64,000 nucleotides of DNA, taken from positions 48,482-112,481 of the forward strand of contig NZ_JBHLWN010000107.1 of the NCBI RefSeq assembly GCF_042432825.1, written 5' to 3'. The DNA comes from Gordoniibacillus chartarius (GTDB lineage: Bacteria > Bacillota > Bacilli > Paenibacillales > NBRC-103111). The notes under the pieces were generated by a model. That model ran no database searches. It had not been told where the DNA came from and saw only the letters and a program-made list of their open reading frames with translations. Each line of letters starts with the position of its first letter. Positions within the stretch are counted from its first letter, which is position 1. Shown here piece by piece: positions 52,070 through 61,959 of the stretch. Made by a program: the position numbers and the translations under genes.

Positions 52070-53857
52070 ATGAATTGGGAAGCCATTTATCACATTGACG
52101 ATGTTCCCTATGCTTTCCCCGTGCGGCCGGATGCGGTCAAGGTGCGCATTCGAGCGAAGCGCGGCGACGTACGGAAGGCAAACGTGCTGCATTCTGACCG
52201 TTATGTCGCTTACAGAAACGAGATGCCGCAGGAGCTGGAGCTGGTTGCTTCTACGGCCAGCCATGATTATTTTGAAGGCGTGATCGTGACGGAGACGAAG
52301 CGGATCCGCTATGTGTTCCAGTTGGAAGACGGCGAAGGGAATTCGGTTTGGTTCGGAGAGCTGGGCGCATCGCCGAATCGCGATATGGCCGGTGTATTCA
52401 ATATCCCTTATGTATCGCCGTCGGAGGTGCACGAGCTGCCGGAATGGGTGTATGATGCCGTGGTGTATCAAATTTTCCCCGACCGGTTCCGCAACGGGGA
52501 TGAGAGCAACGATCCTCCAGGGACGGAGCCCTGGACACCGGACGCCAGTCCTTCCGCGCAATCGTATTACGGCGGCGACCTGGCCGGGATTACGGAGAAG
52601 CTCCCCTATTTGCAAGAGCTCGGCATCAATCTGCTCTATCTGACGCCGGTCTTCGTGTCGCCGTCCACCCATAAATACGATACGACCGATTATCTTGCTA
52701 TCGATCCGCATTTTGGCGATATCGGGCAGCTGAAAGCGCTGGTCGATGAGGCTCACATGCGGGGCATCCGCGTGATGCTTGACGCTGTTTTCAACCATTC
52801 GGGCAACCAGTTTTTCGCCTTCCGCGATGTGGTGGAGAAGGGGGAGGCTTCCCGGTATAAGGAATGGTTTTTTGCCGAGCGGTTCCCGGTTGTGGAGTCG
52901 CCCGTGCCGAACTATGTGACATTCGGAAACGCGATCGCGACGATGCCGAAGCTGAACACGGCCAATGAAGAGCTAAAGCAATACTTACTGGATGTCGCGG
53001 CTTACTGGATTCGGGAGACAGGCATTGACGGTTGGCGGCTCGATGTTGCGAATGAGGTCGATCGGACATTCTGGAGAGATTTCCGCCGAGCCGTCAAGTC
53101 GGAGAAGCCGGATGCGTTGATCGTCGGCGAAATCATGCATCATTCCGGCCCGTGGCTGCGCGGCGATCAGTTCGACGGCGTAATGAATTACATGCTTCGA
53201 ACGGCGATGGTCGACTTCTTCGCCAAGACGTCGATCGGCGTTCGCGAGTTCAGCGGCAGACTGTCGATGATTCGTATGATGTATACGGATGCGGCCAATG
53301 CGGCCATGTTCAACCTGATCGGCAGTCACGACACCGAGCGTTTCATGACGATGTGCGAGCGCCATGGGTTCGGATGGGGAGAAGAGAAAGCCGTGAAGGA
53401 GAAAATGATGCTTGCGGTATTCTTCCAAATGATCTATCCCGGAATCCCGCAAATTTATTACGGCGACGAAGTCGGCATGCGCGGAGGAGAAGACCCGGAG
53501 TGCCGCCGACCGATGTTATGGCAGGAGGAGCAGCAGGACGGGGAGCTGCTGGCATTTTATCGGAAGGTGATCGCACTGCGCCGTCAGTATGCCGCACTTC
53601 GACGGGGGAAGGTTCGAGTGTGGCTGGAGGAAGAGAGCTTGGGAGTGCTGGGCATCGTGCGTGATGACGGAACGCAGCGGGTAGCCGCCCTTATCAACAA
53701 TAGTCCGCTTGAGGCGGTGGTGAGTGCGGGGTCGCCTTTCGGGTCGGGGCCGTCCGGATTTATCCTGGATGCGATGTCCGGGGTTCGTTATCCGCATGAG
53801 GGTCGGCTGCAGCTTAGTTTGCCGCCATATGGCTGTGCGTTGTTGTGTGAAGAGTAG
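52070..53857 (+). CDS. neopullulanase / cyclomaltodextrinase (GH13)
   Basis: A 595-residue cytoplasmic enzyme that hydrolyses imported maltodextrins, pullulan or cyclodextrins. N-terminal CBM34-like domain (1-118), then the GH13 barrel: YQIFPDRFRNGD, LDAVFNHSG (region I), GWRLDVANEV with nucleophile Asp325 (II), IVGEIMH with acid Glu354 (III), LIGSHDTERF with Asp421 (IV); MPKLNTAN is the conserved region V of the neopullulanase/maltogenic amylase subfamily. No signal peptide. ATG at 52070 and TTG at 52064 both have a usable GGAGGAG; I prefer the ATG. Last gene of the operon. Confidence 0.93.
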   Translation: MNWEAIYHIDDVPYAFPVRPDAVKVRIRAKRGDVRKANVLHSDRYVAYRNEMPQELELVASTASHDYFEGVIVTETKRIRYVFQLEDGEGNSVWFGELGASPNRDMAGVFNIPYVSPSEVHELPEWVYDAVVYQIFPDRFRNGDESNDPPGTEPWTPDASPSAQSYYGGDLAGITEKLPYLQELGINLLYLTPVFVSPSTHKYDTTDYLAIDPHFGDIGQLKALVDEAHMRGIRVMLDAVFNHSGNQFFAFRDVVEKGEASRYKEWFFAERFPVVESPVPNYVTFGNAIATMPKLNTANEELKQYLLDVAAYWIRETGIDGWRLDVANEVDRTFWRDFRRAVKSEKPDALIVGEIMHHSGPWLRGDQFDGVMNYMLRTAMVDFFAKTSIGVREFSGRLSMIRMMYTDAANAAMFNLIGSHDTERFMTMCERHGFGWGEEKAVKEKMMLAVFFQMIYPGIPQIYYGDEVGMRGGEDPECRRPMLWQEEQQDGELLAFYRKVIALRRQYAALRRGKVRVWLEEESLGVLGIVRDDGTQRVAALINNSPLEAVVSAGSPFGSGPSGFILDAMSGVRYPHEGRLQLSLPPYGCALLCEE

Positions 53858-54013
53858 GTTGATTGCGAGCCAGGCGAATATCAATGTTGAACAGGTCGTT
53901 CCGTTGTCGGGGCGGCCTTTGTTCGCTGGCCGGTCCATATATGACAGAAGATGACATATTATCATCCTATAATAAGCTCATAATGACAAATGAAGCAGGA
54001 GTGGTGATCGTTT

Positions 54014-54391
54014 GTGGCTAGTAAAAGCTTAAAAATCGCAGTTATGGTACTAAAGGGGATCTTGTCGGCGAATTTCATTATGGTCGGTTCGATGAAGGTT
54101 ATCGGAGCGGAGGACGCTGTAGGCATGTTCGTACATTATGGGTACCCAATCTGGTTTTGCATGGTTGTAGGGCTCATCGAAATTGCAGGAGGCATTGGCT
54201 TATGGATTCGAAAATTGGCAAATTACGCCCTGTTTGCTCTCATGGCTATTATGACGGGGGCGCTTGTCACCCATATCCTGTTTGAAGAATATGTGAGTGT
54301 TCTCATCATTATCGTTTACTTATTGCTGCTGATGGCCGTTGCATTTTACGATAGATCAAGAAGCGTCAGACGTTCCGCCTCTCTCGATTAA
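54014..54391 (+). CDS. DoxX-family membrane protein
   Basis: A 125-residue four-helix membrane protein (VLKGILSANFIMVGSMKVIG, then PIWFCMVVGLIEIAGGIGLWI, YALFALMAIMTGALVTHILF, VLIIIVYLLLLMAVAFY). FIMVGSMKV and the GLIEIAGGIGLW helix are typical of DoxX-like proteins, which are loosely tied to redox or thiol stress. GTG start at 54014 with AGGAG upstream. Monocistronic; precise role unknown. Confidence 0.83.
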   Translation: MASKSLKIAVMVLKGILSANFIMVGSMKVIGAEDAVGMFVHYGYPIWFCMVVGLIEIAGGIGLWIRKLANYALFALMAIMTGALVTHILFEEYVSVLIIIVYLLLLMAVAFYDRSRSVRRSASLD

Positions 54392-54483
54392 GAACCATGT
54401 GTCCCGTACACAGAATCCCGGGTTTTAGAGAAATAGGGCCGTTGGGTTCGATCTGGGGACCGCCCTTCCTGAGCCCTCATGGA

Positions 54484-54522
54484 GAAGAGTCCCCCGAATC
54501 AACCGGATTCGGGGGACTCTTC
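54484..54522. terminator. perfect 17-bp hairpin between convergent genes
   Basis: GAAGAGTCCCCCGAATC (54484-54500) pairs perfectly with 54506-54522 around a 5-base loop. It lies between the DoxX gene and the end of the rhamnogalacturonan enzyme gene and can serve both, although T-runs are short. Confidence 0.65.
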
Positions 54523-54571
54523 GATTTCGGGTGTCCGCTTACTCGCGGCATCCCCATTTCACACAGGAGGA

Positions 54572-57500
54572 TCAGTTCAGCAGGGCATTCGCGTCGCGCA
54601 GCAAGTAATTCGCCGCCTGTGCGGAGATATGCTTGCCGCTTTGGGCCTTCACTTCGTTGATGAAGGGCTTCAGATTATTTTTGTCCAGCTTTTGCTGCAG
54701 GCTGCTCTCGATTCCGCCGTTGTCAATCCAGCCTATGGAGGCGAAGTACGATACCAGCTGTTTCAGCCCGTCGACACTTGCGTAGGTTTCGAAGGTGACG
54801 ATCCGGCTCGCTTGATTTCCCGCGAGATCACTTGCGGTTATCGCCAGGCTATGGCTGCCAAGCGGCAGCGTATATAGCGCAATGGTATCTCCCAGGCCAT
54901 ATTCCTGCGAATCCAGTGTCGCCTTTGTTTTGCTTGCATCGACGCCGGATACAGGATCAGTCACCGAAACCAAAGGCAATAACAGAATCGCGCCGCTATA
55001 AGAAGAGGAATCATAGACAGTGCCGGTCACAGATAGATTGTAGACACGGCTGGTTACCGTAATCGCAGGAGCTGCTCTGTCGATTGAAATGCTGGTTGTT
55101 TTGGCTTCCTCGGCATTCCCCGCGTTGTCTGTCGAGCGGTAGCTGATCGTATGCTGCCCGTCCTGACTTAGTGCAACCGGTGCCGTATACGCCTGCCATG
55201 TGACGCCATCCAAGCTGTATTCGGTTTGGGCTACGCCCGACAGTTCGTCAAGCGCGCTCAGATTTACCGTTACATCCTGGCGGTACCATCCGTTTGCCCC
55301 ATCCGGATCGGCCGGGGAAACAACAGAAGTCGTCACAGGCGCCGTCTCGTCGATTTGGACAAAAGCGGAAAGCGGAATATTCAGCTCTTTCACAAGTCTT
55401 GCCACCAATTCGGACACCTTGATGGCGCCATTCATTTGCAAGTGCGTGTTGTCTTCCTTTCCGTCTACCCACAAGAAAATCGTTTTCGTCCCTTCCGGAC
55501 CCAGCTCCTGGAAATATTCCCAGCTGGCCTGATTCAGATCAATCAATAGAGTTCCGGTTTCCTGTGCGGTTTCCTTCATGGCCTGAACATACTCAGGAAA
55601 GCTCTTGTTCAAGGTTTCGCCAGTGAAGTCGCGCCTGTTGACCGGGGTGACCAGAACCGGAATCGCCCCTCTTTGCACGGCGCCGTCGATATACGTTTTC
55701 AAATAGACTTTGAACTGCGCCGGTGTGAGATAACGCTCCGGACGCGACGGCGTGGAATCATTATGAGACCACTGCATGAACAGATAATCTCCTTCATGAA
55801 TATCGAGCAGAAGGTCGTTCAGATATCCGCCCACCAGGAAGGTTTTGCTGCTTAGGCCTCCGACTGCCCGGTTATCGATGCCGACCTGGTCCAGATCGAA
55901 GAAACCGCCCAGCGTTTCGCCCCATCCGGCCTGCGGACGATACCCTTCCGCGTAATTGGCAACCGTGGAATCGCTCGCCAAATAAATAACCGGTTTTTCG
56001 CTCGTGCCGTTTTCAGGCAGGCGTTCAATCTTCAAGGCGTTAATTTTCGGCGTGTTGCCTGTAAATTCAAAGTTGAATACGCCGTCAATAAGGGCGATGT
56101 CATACGTGATTTCCTTGAATTCGCCGGCCGGTACGGTTGTTACCGGCAATTTTGCCATCTGCTCCGCCGTAACGCCGACGTTCGTAGCTTCTTGCGCATC
56201 GCCAATAGTCATCGTTACACGGTAATTAGCCGGCTTCATTTCCACCAGGAAGGATGTGCCGTTAACGCGGGTGAAATCCTCCGTCAGCGCATTTCCGGTT
56301 TGGCGGTTTCCATTCTCTACGAGCGAGGTATCGGCAAATCCGTAACCGTTTCCTTCCACATAAGCTCTTTTGGCGTCTACTTGAGTATAGCCTTCGGCTG
56401 CGTTTCCTGCGCCGAAGTCGAATCGGTATTCGTTGATCTCGGCAACGGGCTCGGTTGTCAGCGAAGCCGTGGCGACCGTCAGCATATTGAACGCATGGTC
56501 TACTTGTGCCTGCGTCGCCTCCTCCGATCCAATGATCGTCTCGGCAGCCGCCAACGCTTTGTTGAGCACGGCTTTCGATTGTTCGGTATAGGCCGACAGA
56601 TCGAGCGCCTTCGCCTCTTCATACAGCGCCGTTAATGCGGTCTTGTCGGCAGCAGCCGGCGGAAGCTTCTTGCCCTCCACTCTCACGTTGTCGATCTGCG
56701 TCGTCCAATTCAGCGTGCCGCCGCCGCCCTTTCTCGTACCCAGGAACCTTATCGCCCTTACGTTATCGGCGTAAGCTGTTCCGGCGCTCATCGGAATATC
56801 TTCGATCGTCTGCGTGACGCTCGGATCAGCCAAGCTCGTCAATGTCAAATCGATCTTCTTCTCGGCAAAGTTAATGGCCGCATCCACGTTAATCCACTGG
56901 TTTTTCTTGATGTTCGTAATTATTCCGCCCGGAATAGCCGTACTTCCCGTACCGTAATCAGGTGCGTAATGGCCAGGGAAATAACCGATTGGCGTGTTCG
57001 TACCGCTGGTTGTGTACAAGGTCAAAATCAAATTCTCGTTCGCATCTTGCAGCGACAGATGTCCCTCGGATGGGAACGCCCCCACATTGCCCGAGTTCCA
57101 GTCGAAATTCACATTGACAATATCGCCGTTGACCGCATCGAACAATCGGAACACCTTCGCACGATGTCCGGACCCGGAACCGGCAACGGACAGCACTTTG
57201 TTACCGTTCTGCTCTACGACCGTTCCCGTCATCGTGCCTCCGATACCTGTGGCATTCACCATCGCATATTTGACGGCGGCAGGATCACCTTCAAAGTTTT
57301 CCTCATAGAGCTCGCTCTCCGGCTCCGGCTCCGGTTCGACGAAATCCGGATCAATGACGAACGGCGAAAGGCTGAGCTTCATATCTTTGACTGCTCCCGC
57401 TACCAGTCCGGCAATGACCCGAGCGCCGTAACTGCTGAAATGCGTATTATCGCTAACACCGTTCGGGTATTTCGGATATTCGCCCGGATTGGCATAGAGG

Positions 57501-60388
57501 AAGATTTTCTCGGTAGCGGCCAGGCCCACTTTGTTGTAATACGCGATGCTTAGCTGGCTCAAATCGATCAGCTGCACGCCGAGCTCCTCTGCAACTTCTT
57601 TGGCGGCCTCCACATATTCCGGGAAGCTCACGTTAAATTCCTGGGTAATCAGATTGAAGTCCCTGCGTCCTACCGGCGTAAGCAGCACAGGTGTCGCGCC
57701 GCGCTGTCTGGCGCCGTTCACATAGCGGGCCAAATACGTTTTATAATCCTCAGGAGACGCATACCGCTCCGGAATTCCGGCGCTGGCATCGTTATGGCCG
57801 AAGGAGATAAAGAAGAAATCTCCCGGCTTGATCATGCGCAATACCGTATCCAATCGGCCGTCGACCATGAAGGATTTACTGCTTCTGCCGCCGATCGAAT
57901 GGTTTTCGACCACTACGCCGTTCGAGAAATAACGGCCGAATTGCTGGCCCCAGCCTTCCTGCGGAGCCTGCATCGCGCTGTAAGATTGCATTGTCGAATC
58001 GCCGGCCATATAGATCGTCTTGGAGACGCCCGGCGTTTTGTCCGGATACTTCTCAATCATTATTTCCTGTACATGAATGGCCGAGCCGGAGAAAATAAAT
58101 TCCAGCTGACCGTCTACCAGCGCGATGTCGTAGGAATAAACCAGAGGCTCTCCCGCTCCCACGCTCGTCACGGCCATCTTCTGAACAAATTCGGATTTGA
58201 CGCCCACATTGGAATTTTGCACATCATCGCCGAGCTTGACCGTTATCTTATAATTGGCGTTAGGCAGGTCAACGGCGAATTTGGCGTTTTCCGGCAAGGA
58301 GACATTGTTTGCGCCAACTGTTATCCCGCTTACATTCTCAAACCCGTAGCCCAATTCTGCCGTATAGAGCGTGTTCTGCACAGCGGTTGTATTCGCTGCA
58401 GGCTCCGCGCCGAAATCAAAGTGAAACTTTTGCTCCAGCGCTGCTTCTCCGCCGGTGAGATTGAGATTCGCTTTAGGGAACGTCGTCGCTTCCGCGCCGA
58501 TATAGAATCCCGTGTGCGGCGGCTGATTGTAACCGACATTTTGCCAAGCGACGCCTAAGCGGTATACCGGGTCCTGCATGAGCGCGGGAATCCGGTAAGC
58601 CGTAGGAATGGTCGTTGTGTACAGTCTGTATTCCGTACTGTCTTCACTCCGCAGCAAAATTTCCTCGCGCCAATCTCCAAGTATATCCGCCTGAATCGCC
58701 GGATTTCCTTTGGTGCTATTGTTGGTCAGAGTGCCTGTGGCCCTGAAAATTTCATTTAACTTCTTGTTTTCGTAATCCCACTTATACACGAGAGGAATCC
58801 CTTTCCCCGTGCTATTATCCCATTGATGATCGAACAGCTCACGCTGAAGGTCTCCGTCCCACCAGATCGCGAAGTTCGTGCTTTTCGGCGCTTCGGCCCC
58901 TTCATAGATCACTTGCCCGGTCGCCGAATGTACTCGGGTTACGGGTTCCATTTGTCCCACGACAATGGTGGAAGCCCATGATTCGTAGCCGGGATAAGTA
59001 GGGTCGATATCCGCCGACATGCCGCGTCCGGTGTCTATGCCCGTATACTCGCCCCAGATGATTTCTCCGGTTGCGGCGTCGCGCATCTCGAGACCGTATT
59101 CGGCGTTCGTATGTTCATGCACGCTTACGATCTGGTAGCCGTCCCGGTTCGGATCCAGCTTGCCGGCATGCATGGCATCCCCGTGACCGAGTCCGGTGCT
59201 GTACAACACGGTTCCGTCGTCGTCAATCGCCAAAGCGCCGTACATGATTTCATCTTTGCCGTCGGCATCGACATCCAGTACGCTGAGCCCGTGATTGCCT
59301 TGTCCTTCATACTGTTTGCCGGCTGCATTCGTATCGAAGGTCCAGCGCTTTACCAGCTGACCGCCGGCATAATCAAAAGCAGCCAGCACAGTGCGCGTAT
59401 AGTAGCCTCGGGTCATAACTACACTGGGCTTCACGCCGTCCAAGTAGGCGATGGCAGCCAAGAATCGGTCCACCCGGTTGCCGTAACCGTCGCCCCACGA
59501 GCTCACATCGCCTCTTGGAGGATCGTAATTCACAGTGGAGACGGCTGCTCCGGTTTCACCGTCAAACAGAGTAAGGTATTCCGGGCCCGACAGAATATAT
59601 CCGCTCTCGTTGCGGTAATCCTTCGTGCCGTCGCCGATCACTTGGCCTTTGCCGTCCTTCGTGCCATCCGCCGTTTTCACGACGACTTCGGCTTTGCCGT
59701 TGCCGTCCAAATCATAAACCATGAACGGTGTATAATGCGCGCCCGCACGGATGTTGACGCCCAGATCGATTCGCCAAAGCTTGGTACCGTCCAGCTCAAT
59801 GGCGTCGATATACACATTGCCGGTATAACCGGCCTGCGAATTGTCCTTCGAGTTGCTCGGGTTCCAGAGGAAAACAATTTCATATTCGCCGTCGCCGTCC
59901 ACATCCGCTACAGAGGCGTCGCTGGCTATGTAGGAATACGTGCCGCCATCCTTGGTTCTGCCGTCGGCCGGCTTATCTAGCGGAATAGGCAAATAATTGT
60001 TATGCCAGACAGAGACCGTCTCCGGCTGCATCTCTTCCTTACCGGCAATGACAGTAGAAATTTGGTATTGGGAACTGTCCGCGCCGGTCGTATCTACATA
60101 ATTCGTCGCACCGCTAATAGGAGCTGCATTCACTTTACGTCCGTTTTTATAAACATTGAAGGCGATCTCATCCGGATCCGTATTCAAATAGCGCCAGCTT
60201 AGGAAAACGCCGTTATCCACCAATACGGCAACCAAGCCGCGGTTCAGATACTCCCCCTGACGAGCCGGCAAGCCCCCCGATGAATCCGCGTGACCCGGAT
60301 TTGGCGAAATAACAAGCGCGAATACGATGAGAAAAGACATAACGAAGGTAAACAGCGATTTCTTTATGGAAAATGTTTTGGCATTCAT
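54572..60388 (-). CDS. multimodular rhamnogalacturonan-degrading enzyme (PL11 + two SGNH acetylesterases)
   Basis: A 1938-residue secreted protein (signal peptide ends near GHA-DSS). Order: PL11 rhamnogalacturonan lyase propeller (about 38-640; VADVDGDGEYEIVFLWNPSN, GNHGLSVLDVDADGKDEIMY, QADILGDWREEIL); jelly-roll plus SGNH esterase 1 (655-1005; nucleophile Ser798 in AGDSTMQSY, GHND Asn866, Asp980-x-x-His983); Pro-Glu linker; LamG-like sandwich (1027-1238); FIVAR-type helical module (1245-1312); jelly-roll plus SGNH esterase 2 (1318-1675; Ser1474 in ASDSTVANY, SHND Asn1543, Asp1646-x-x-His1649); Ig-like repeats with DNAGN (1680-1870); C-terminal helical FIMAH-like domain (1872-1938). It would deacetylate and cleave rhamnogalacturonan I outside the cell. 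GGAGGGAGG precedes the ATG. Confidence 0.92.
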   Translation of the reverse strand: MNAKTFSIKKSLFTFVMSFLIVFALVISPNPGHADSSGGLPARQGEYLNRGLVAVLVDNGVFLSWRYLNTDPDEIAFNVYKNGRKVNAAPISGATNYVDTTGADSSQYQISTVIAGKEEMQPETVSVWHNNYLPIPLDKPADGRTKDGGTYSYIASDASVADVDGDGEYEIVFLWNPSNSKDNSQAGYTGNVYIDAIELDGTKLWRIDLGVNIRAGAHYTPFMVYDLDGNGKAEVVVKTADGTKDGKGQVIGDGTKDYRNESGYILSGPEYLTLFDGETGAAVSTVNYDPPRGDVSSWGDGYGNRVDRFLAAIAYLDGVKPSVVMTRGYYTRTVLAAFDYAGGQLVKRWTFDTNAAGKQYEGQGNHGLSVLDVDADGKDEIMYGALAIDDDGTVLYSTGLGHGDAMHAGKLDPNRDGYQIVSVHEHTNAEYGLEMRDAATGEIIWGEYTGIDTGRGMSADIDPTYPGYESWASTIVVGQMEPVTRVHSATGQVIYEGAEAPKSTNFAIWWDGDLQRELFDHQWDNSTGKGIPLVYKWDYENKKLNEIFRATGTLTNNSTKGNPAIQADILGDWREEILLRSEDSTEYRLYTTTIPTAYRIPALMQDPVYRLGVAWQNVGYNQPPHTGFYIGAEATTFPKANLNLTGGEAALEQKFHFDFGAEPAANTTAVQNTLYTAELGYGFENVSGITVGANNVSLPENAKFAVDLPNANYKITVKLGDDVQNSNVGVKSEFVQKMAVTSVGAGEPLVYSYDIALVDGQLEFIFSGSAIHVQEIMIEKYPDKTPGVSKTIYMAGDSTMQSYSAMQAPQEGWGQQFGRYFSNGVVVENHSIGGRSSKSFMVDGRLDTVLRMIKPGDFFFISFGHNDASAGIPERYASPEDYKTYLARYVNGARQRGATPVLLTPVGRRDFNLITQEFNVSFPEYVEAAKEVAEELGVQLIDLSQLSIAYYNKVGLAATEKIFLYANPGEYPKYPNGVSDNTHFSSYGARVIAGLVAGAVKDMKLSLSPFVIDPDFVEPEPEPESELYEENFEGDPAAVKYAMVNATGIGGTMTGTVVEQNGNKVLSVAGSGSGHRAKVFRLFDAVNGDIVNVNFDWNSGNVGAFPSEGHLSLQDANENLILTLYTTSGTNTPIGYFPGHYAPDYGTGSTAIPGGIITNIKKNQWINVDAAINFAEKKIDLTLTSLADPSVTQTIEDIPMSAGTAYADNVRAIRFLGTRKGGGGTLNWTTQIDNVRVEGKKLPPAAADKTALTALYEEAKALDLSAYTEQSKAVLNKALAAAETIIGSEEATQAQVDHAFNMLTVATASLTTEPVAEINEYRFDFGAGNAAEGYTQVDAKRAYVEGNGYGFADTSLVENGNRQTGNALTEDFTRVNGTSFLVEMKPANYRVTMTIGDAQEATNVGVTAEQMAKLPVTTVPAGEFKEITYDIALIDGVFNFEFTGNTPKINALKIERLPENGTSEKPVIYLASDSTVANYAEGYRPQAGWGETLGGFFDLDQVGIDNRAVGGLSSKTFLVGGYLNDLLLDIHEGDYLFMQWSHNDSTPSRPERYLTPAQFKVYLKTYIDGAVQRGAIPVLVTPVNRRDFTGETLNKSFPEYVQAMKETAQETGTLLIDLNQASWEYFQELGPEGTKTIFLWVDGKEDNTHLQMNGAIKVSELVARLVKELNIPLSAFVQIDETAPVTTSVVSPADPDGANGWYRQDVTVNLSALDELSGVAQTEYSLDGVTWQAYTAPVALSQDGQHTISYRSTDNAGNAEEAKTTSISIDRAAPAITVTSRVYNLSVTGTVYDSSSYSGAILLLPLVSVTDPVSGVDASKTKATLDSQEYGLGDTIALYTLPLGSHSLAITASDLAGNQASRIVTFETYASVDGLKQLVSYFASIGWIDNGGIESSLQQKLDKNNLKPFINEVKAQSGKHISAQAANYLLRDANALLN

Positions 60389-61293
60389 GGCTATATTCCT
60401 CCCTCCTTAACTCGGTTCTCTAAAGCTATTCCAACAACCCGATTTTTATCATACTTTTCAATTTGTTCACCTCTCTTTGAACGGGAATCGTGCTGCACCC
60501 ATACCAGATGACTTACTTCAATCGGCATCACCTCCTGAATTGGTACCGCTTACATTCAAACTTGTCGCGTATACAACGATCGATGCCTAAAACACCTCGA
60601 GAATGGCGCAATACGAGCTTTTTCAAGTTTAATGTAGATGCGGACATCGGTGCTTAATTAATGCCAATGCCATCGCTTATGGAACAATCGGTGAGACGTA
60701 GAGCTGCCAATTCCGGCGCTATATGTACAAGATCCCCTGTTCATTCTCATAAATTTTCCGTTAAAGCGTTTTCATTTCTGTTATTAGTAACAACTTCATC
60801 TCTTACCTATTTACATCCACAGTTTACATAGCCATGGAATCCTCCGTTTTCGGATGTTCCGGGGCTGATCCCATCTTACCGTTACGTCTGAGTTCCGGTA
60901 AACCGGCATTTTTGATAATCCCTTATCATTATTGATACATTCCCCGCCATTCAAGGGATCCGAGCGGAACAAATGATCAATTTCTACCATAATGAGCAAA
61001 AATAAACGGCCGCCGTCTTGCAGCTGCTCGGAGCTTTTCACAACCTACCCGGGTAGAAACGGCTGGAGCAAAAGATTCATTCGCAGATCAGCGCCAATCG
61101 TTGGCATTGAATTGCCGGCGTTACGTTGATAGACTGTATAATGTACAGAGTCAAGCGACGCGGTAATCGGATGAGTAGGCAAGCGCGTAAACCAGTCACT
61201 GCGGTCACGGCTTGGATTGGGGATAACGTGACAGAGCTCAAGCGGGACAATTCGGGGTCGATCGTGCGCATCATAGAGGAGGTCGAGTCAAAT
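60389..61293. promoter_or_regulatory. long leader and control region of the rhamnogalacturonan enzyme gene
   Basis: No protein gene is supported here. Minus-strand features: cre-like TGTAAGCGGTACCA (60541-60554, 13/14) and TTAAAGCGTTTTCA read on the plus strand (60761-60774, 13/14); AGGAGGTGAT (60527-60536), complementary to the 16S 3' end, 139 bases before the real start; and a second SD-like AGAGGTGA near 60470. The right part (60780-61290) shows nothing except the RBS of the stalk-domain gene. Confidence 0.5.
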
Positions 61294-61953
61294 ATGCGAA
61301 AATACATCATCGGCGGCATTGTGGGCTTCACGCTCGCCTTCTCGCTGTCGGCCCATGCCGAGGAGGCGGCGGCGTTGATCGGCCGAACGGTGCAAGGCGC
61401 CTTCCCTGTCAAGCTGAACGGCCAAACGCTGCCAAACCAAGCGATCGTTGTGGACGGCACGTCTTACTTGCCGGTGCGGGCGATAGGCGAAGCGCTCGGC
61501 TACAACATCATGTTCGACCCGGACATGGGGATTACACTCGAGAGGCGAACGGGGCCCGAAGCGCAGGCGACTTCTCCTGCGGCTCCGGTAATCACAGAAA
61601 CGGGGACAAGCCCGGAAGCCGGCTACAAAAAGCTGACGAAAGCTGTGTTCACACTTACGATCGGCGATACGGTAAAGACGCTCAAAAAGTCGGGAGCCTT
61701 CGACTACATCGACGTCGACGGCAATCAATACTTATCTATCATTTCACTCAGCAACATCTACACAGTGTCTTGGAGCGACCCGTTGTTCAGCATTTCCTTG
61801 AACAACCGGCTTGTGGCGTCCGTAACGTCCGGAGCCGCTTATGCGGAAGGAACGAACGCCTTCAGCTATGACGGTACCACGTTCGTTAACTTATCCGCGC
61901 TAGGATTACATGCAGCAATCGACGGAGATACGCTCGTGATCGGTGAGGAGTAG
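61294..61953 (+). CDS. secreted stalk-domain (copper amine oxidase N-like) protein
   Basis: A 219-residue exported protein. ATG at 61294 with GGAGG upstream begins a clean signal peptide (MRKYIIGGIVGFTLAFSLSA, cleavage near AHA). A stalk domain follows (VKLNGQTLPNQAIVVDGTSYLPVRAIGEALGYNIMFDPDMGITLER, residues 30-85), then a Pro/Ala/Thr linker and a second domain with SNIYTVSWSDP and FSYDGTTFVNLSALGLHA. Stalk domains of this type occur in cell-wall and adhesion proteins of Paenibacillus. Its 3' end abuts the IS remnant. Confidence 0.82.
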   Translation: MRKYIIGGIVGFTLAFSLSAHAEEAAALIGRTVQGAFPVKLNGQTLPNQAIVVDGTSYLPVRAIGEALGYNIMFDPDMGITLERRTGPEAQATSPAAPVITETGTSPEAGYKKLTKAVFTLTIGDTVKTLKKSGAFDYIDVDGNQYLSIISLSNIYTVSWSDPLFSISLNNRLVASVTSGAAYAEGTNAFSYDGTTFVNLSALGLHAAIDGDTLVIGEE

Positions 61954-61959
61954 ACGGGC

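Noticed and set aside
60395..60529. 45-codon frame from ATG at 60529 ending two bases before the rhamnogalacturonan enzyme start
   Set aside because: The SD-like AGGAGG is only two bases from that ATG, too close for normal initiation, and the peptide resembles nothing. The SD is reported as a leader element instead.
60811..61041. 76-codon minus-strand frame in the gap before the stalk-domain gene
   Set aside because: No RBS, no recognisable family and Trp/Cys-rich composition unlike the neighbours.
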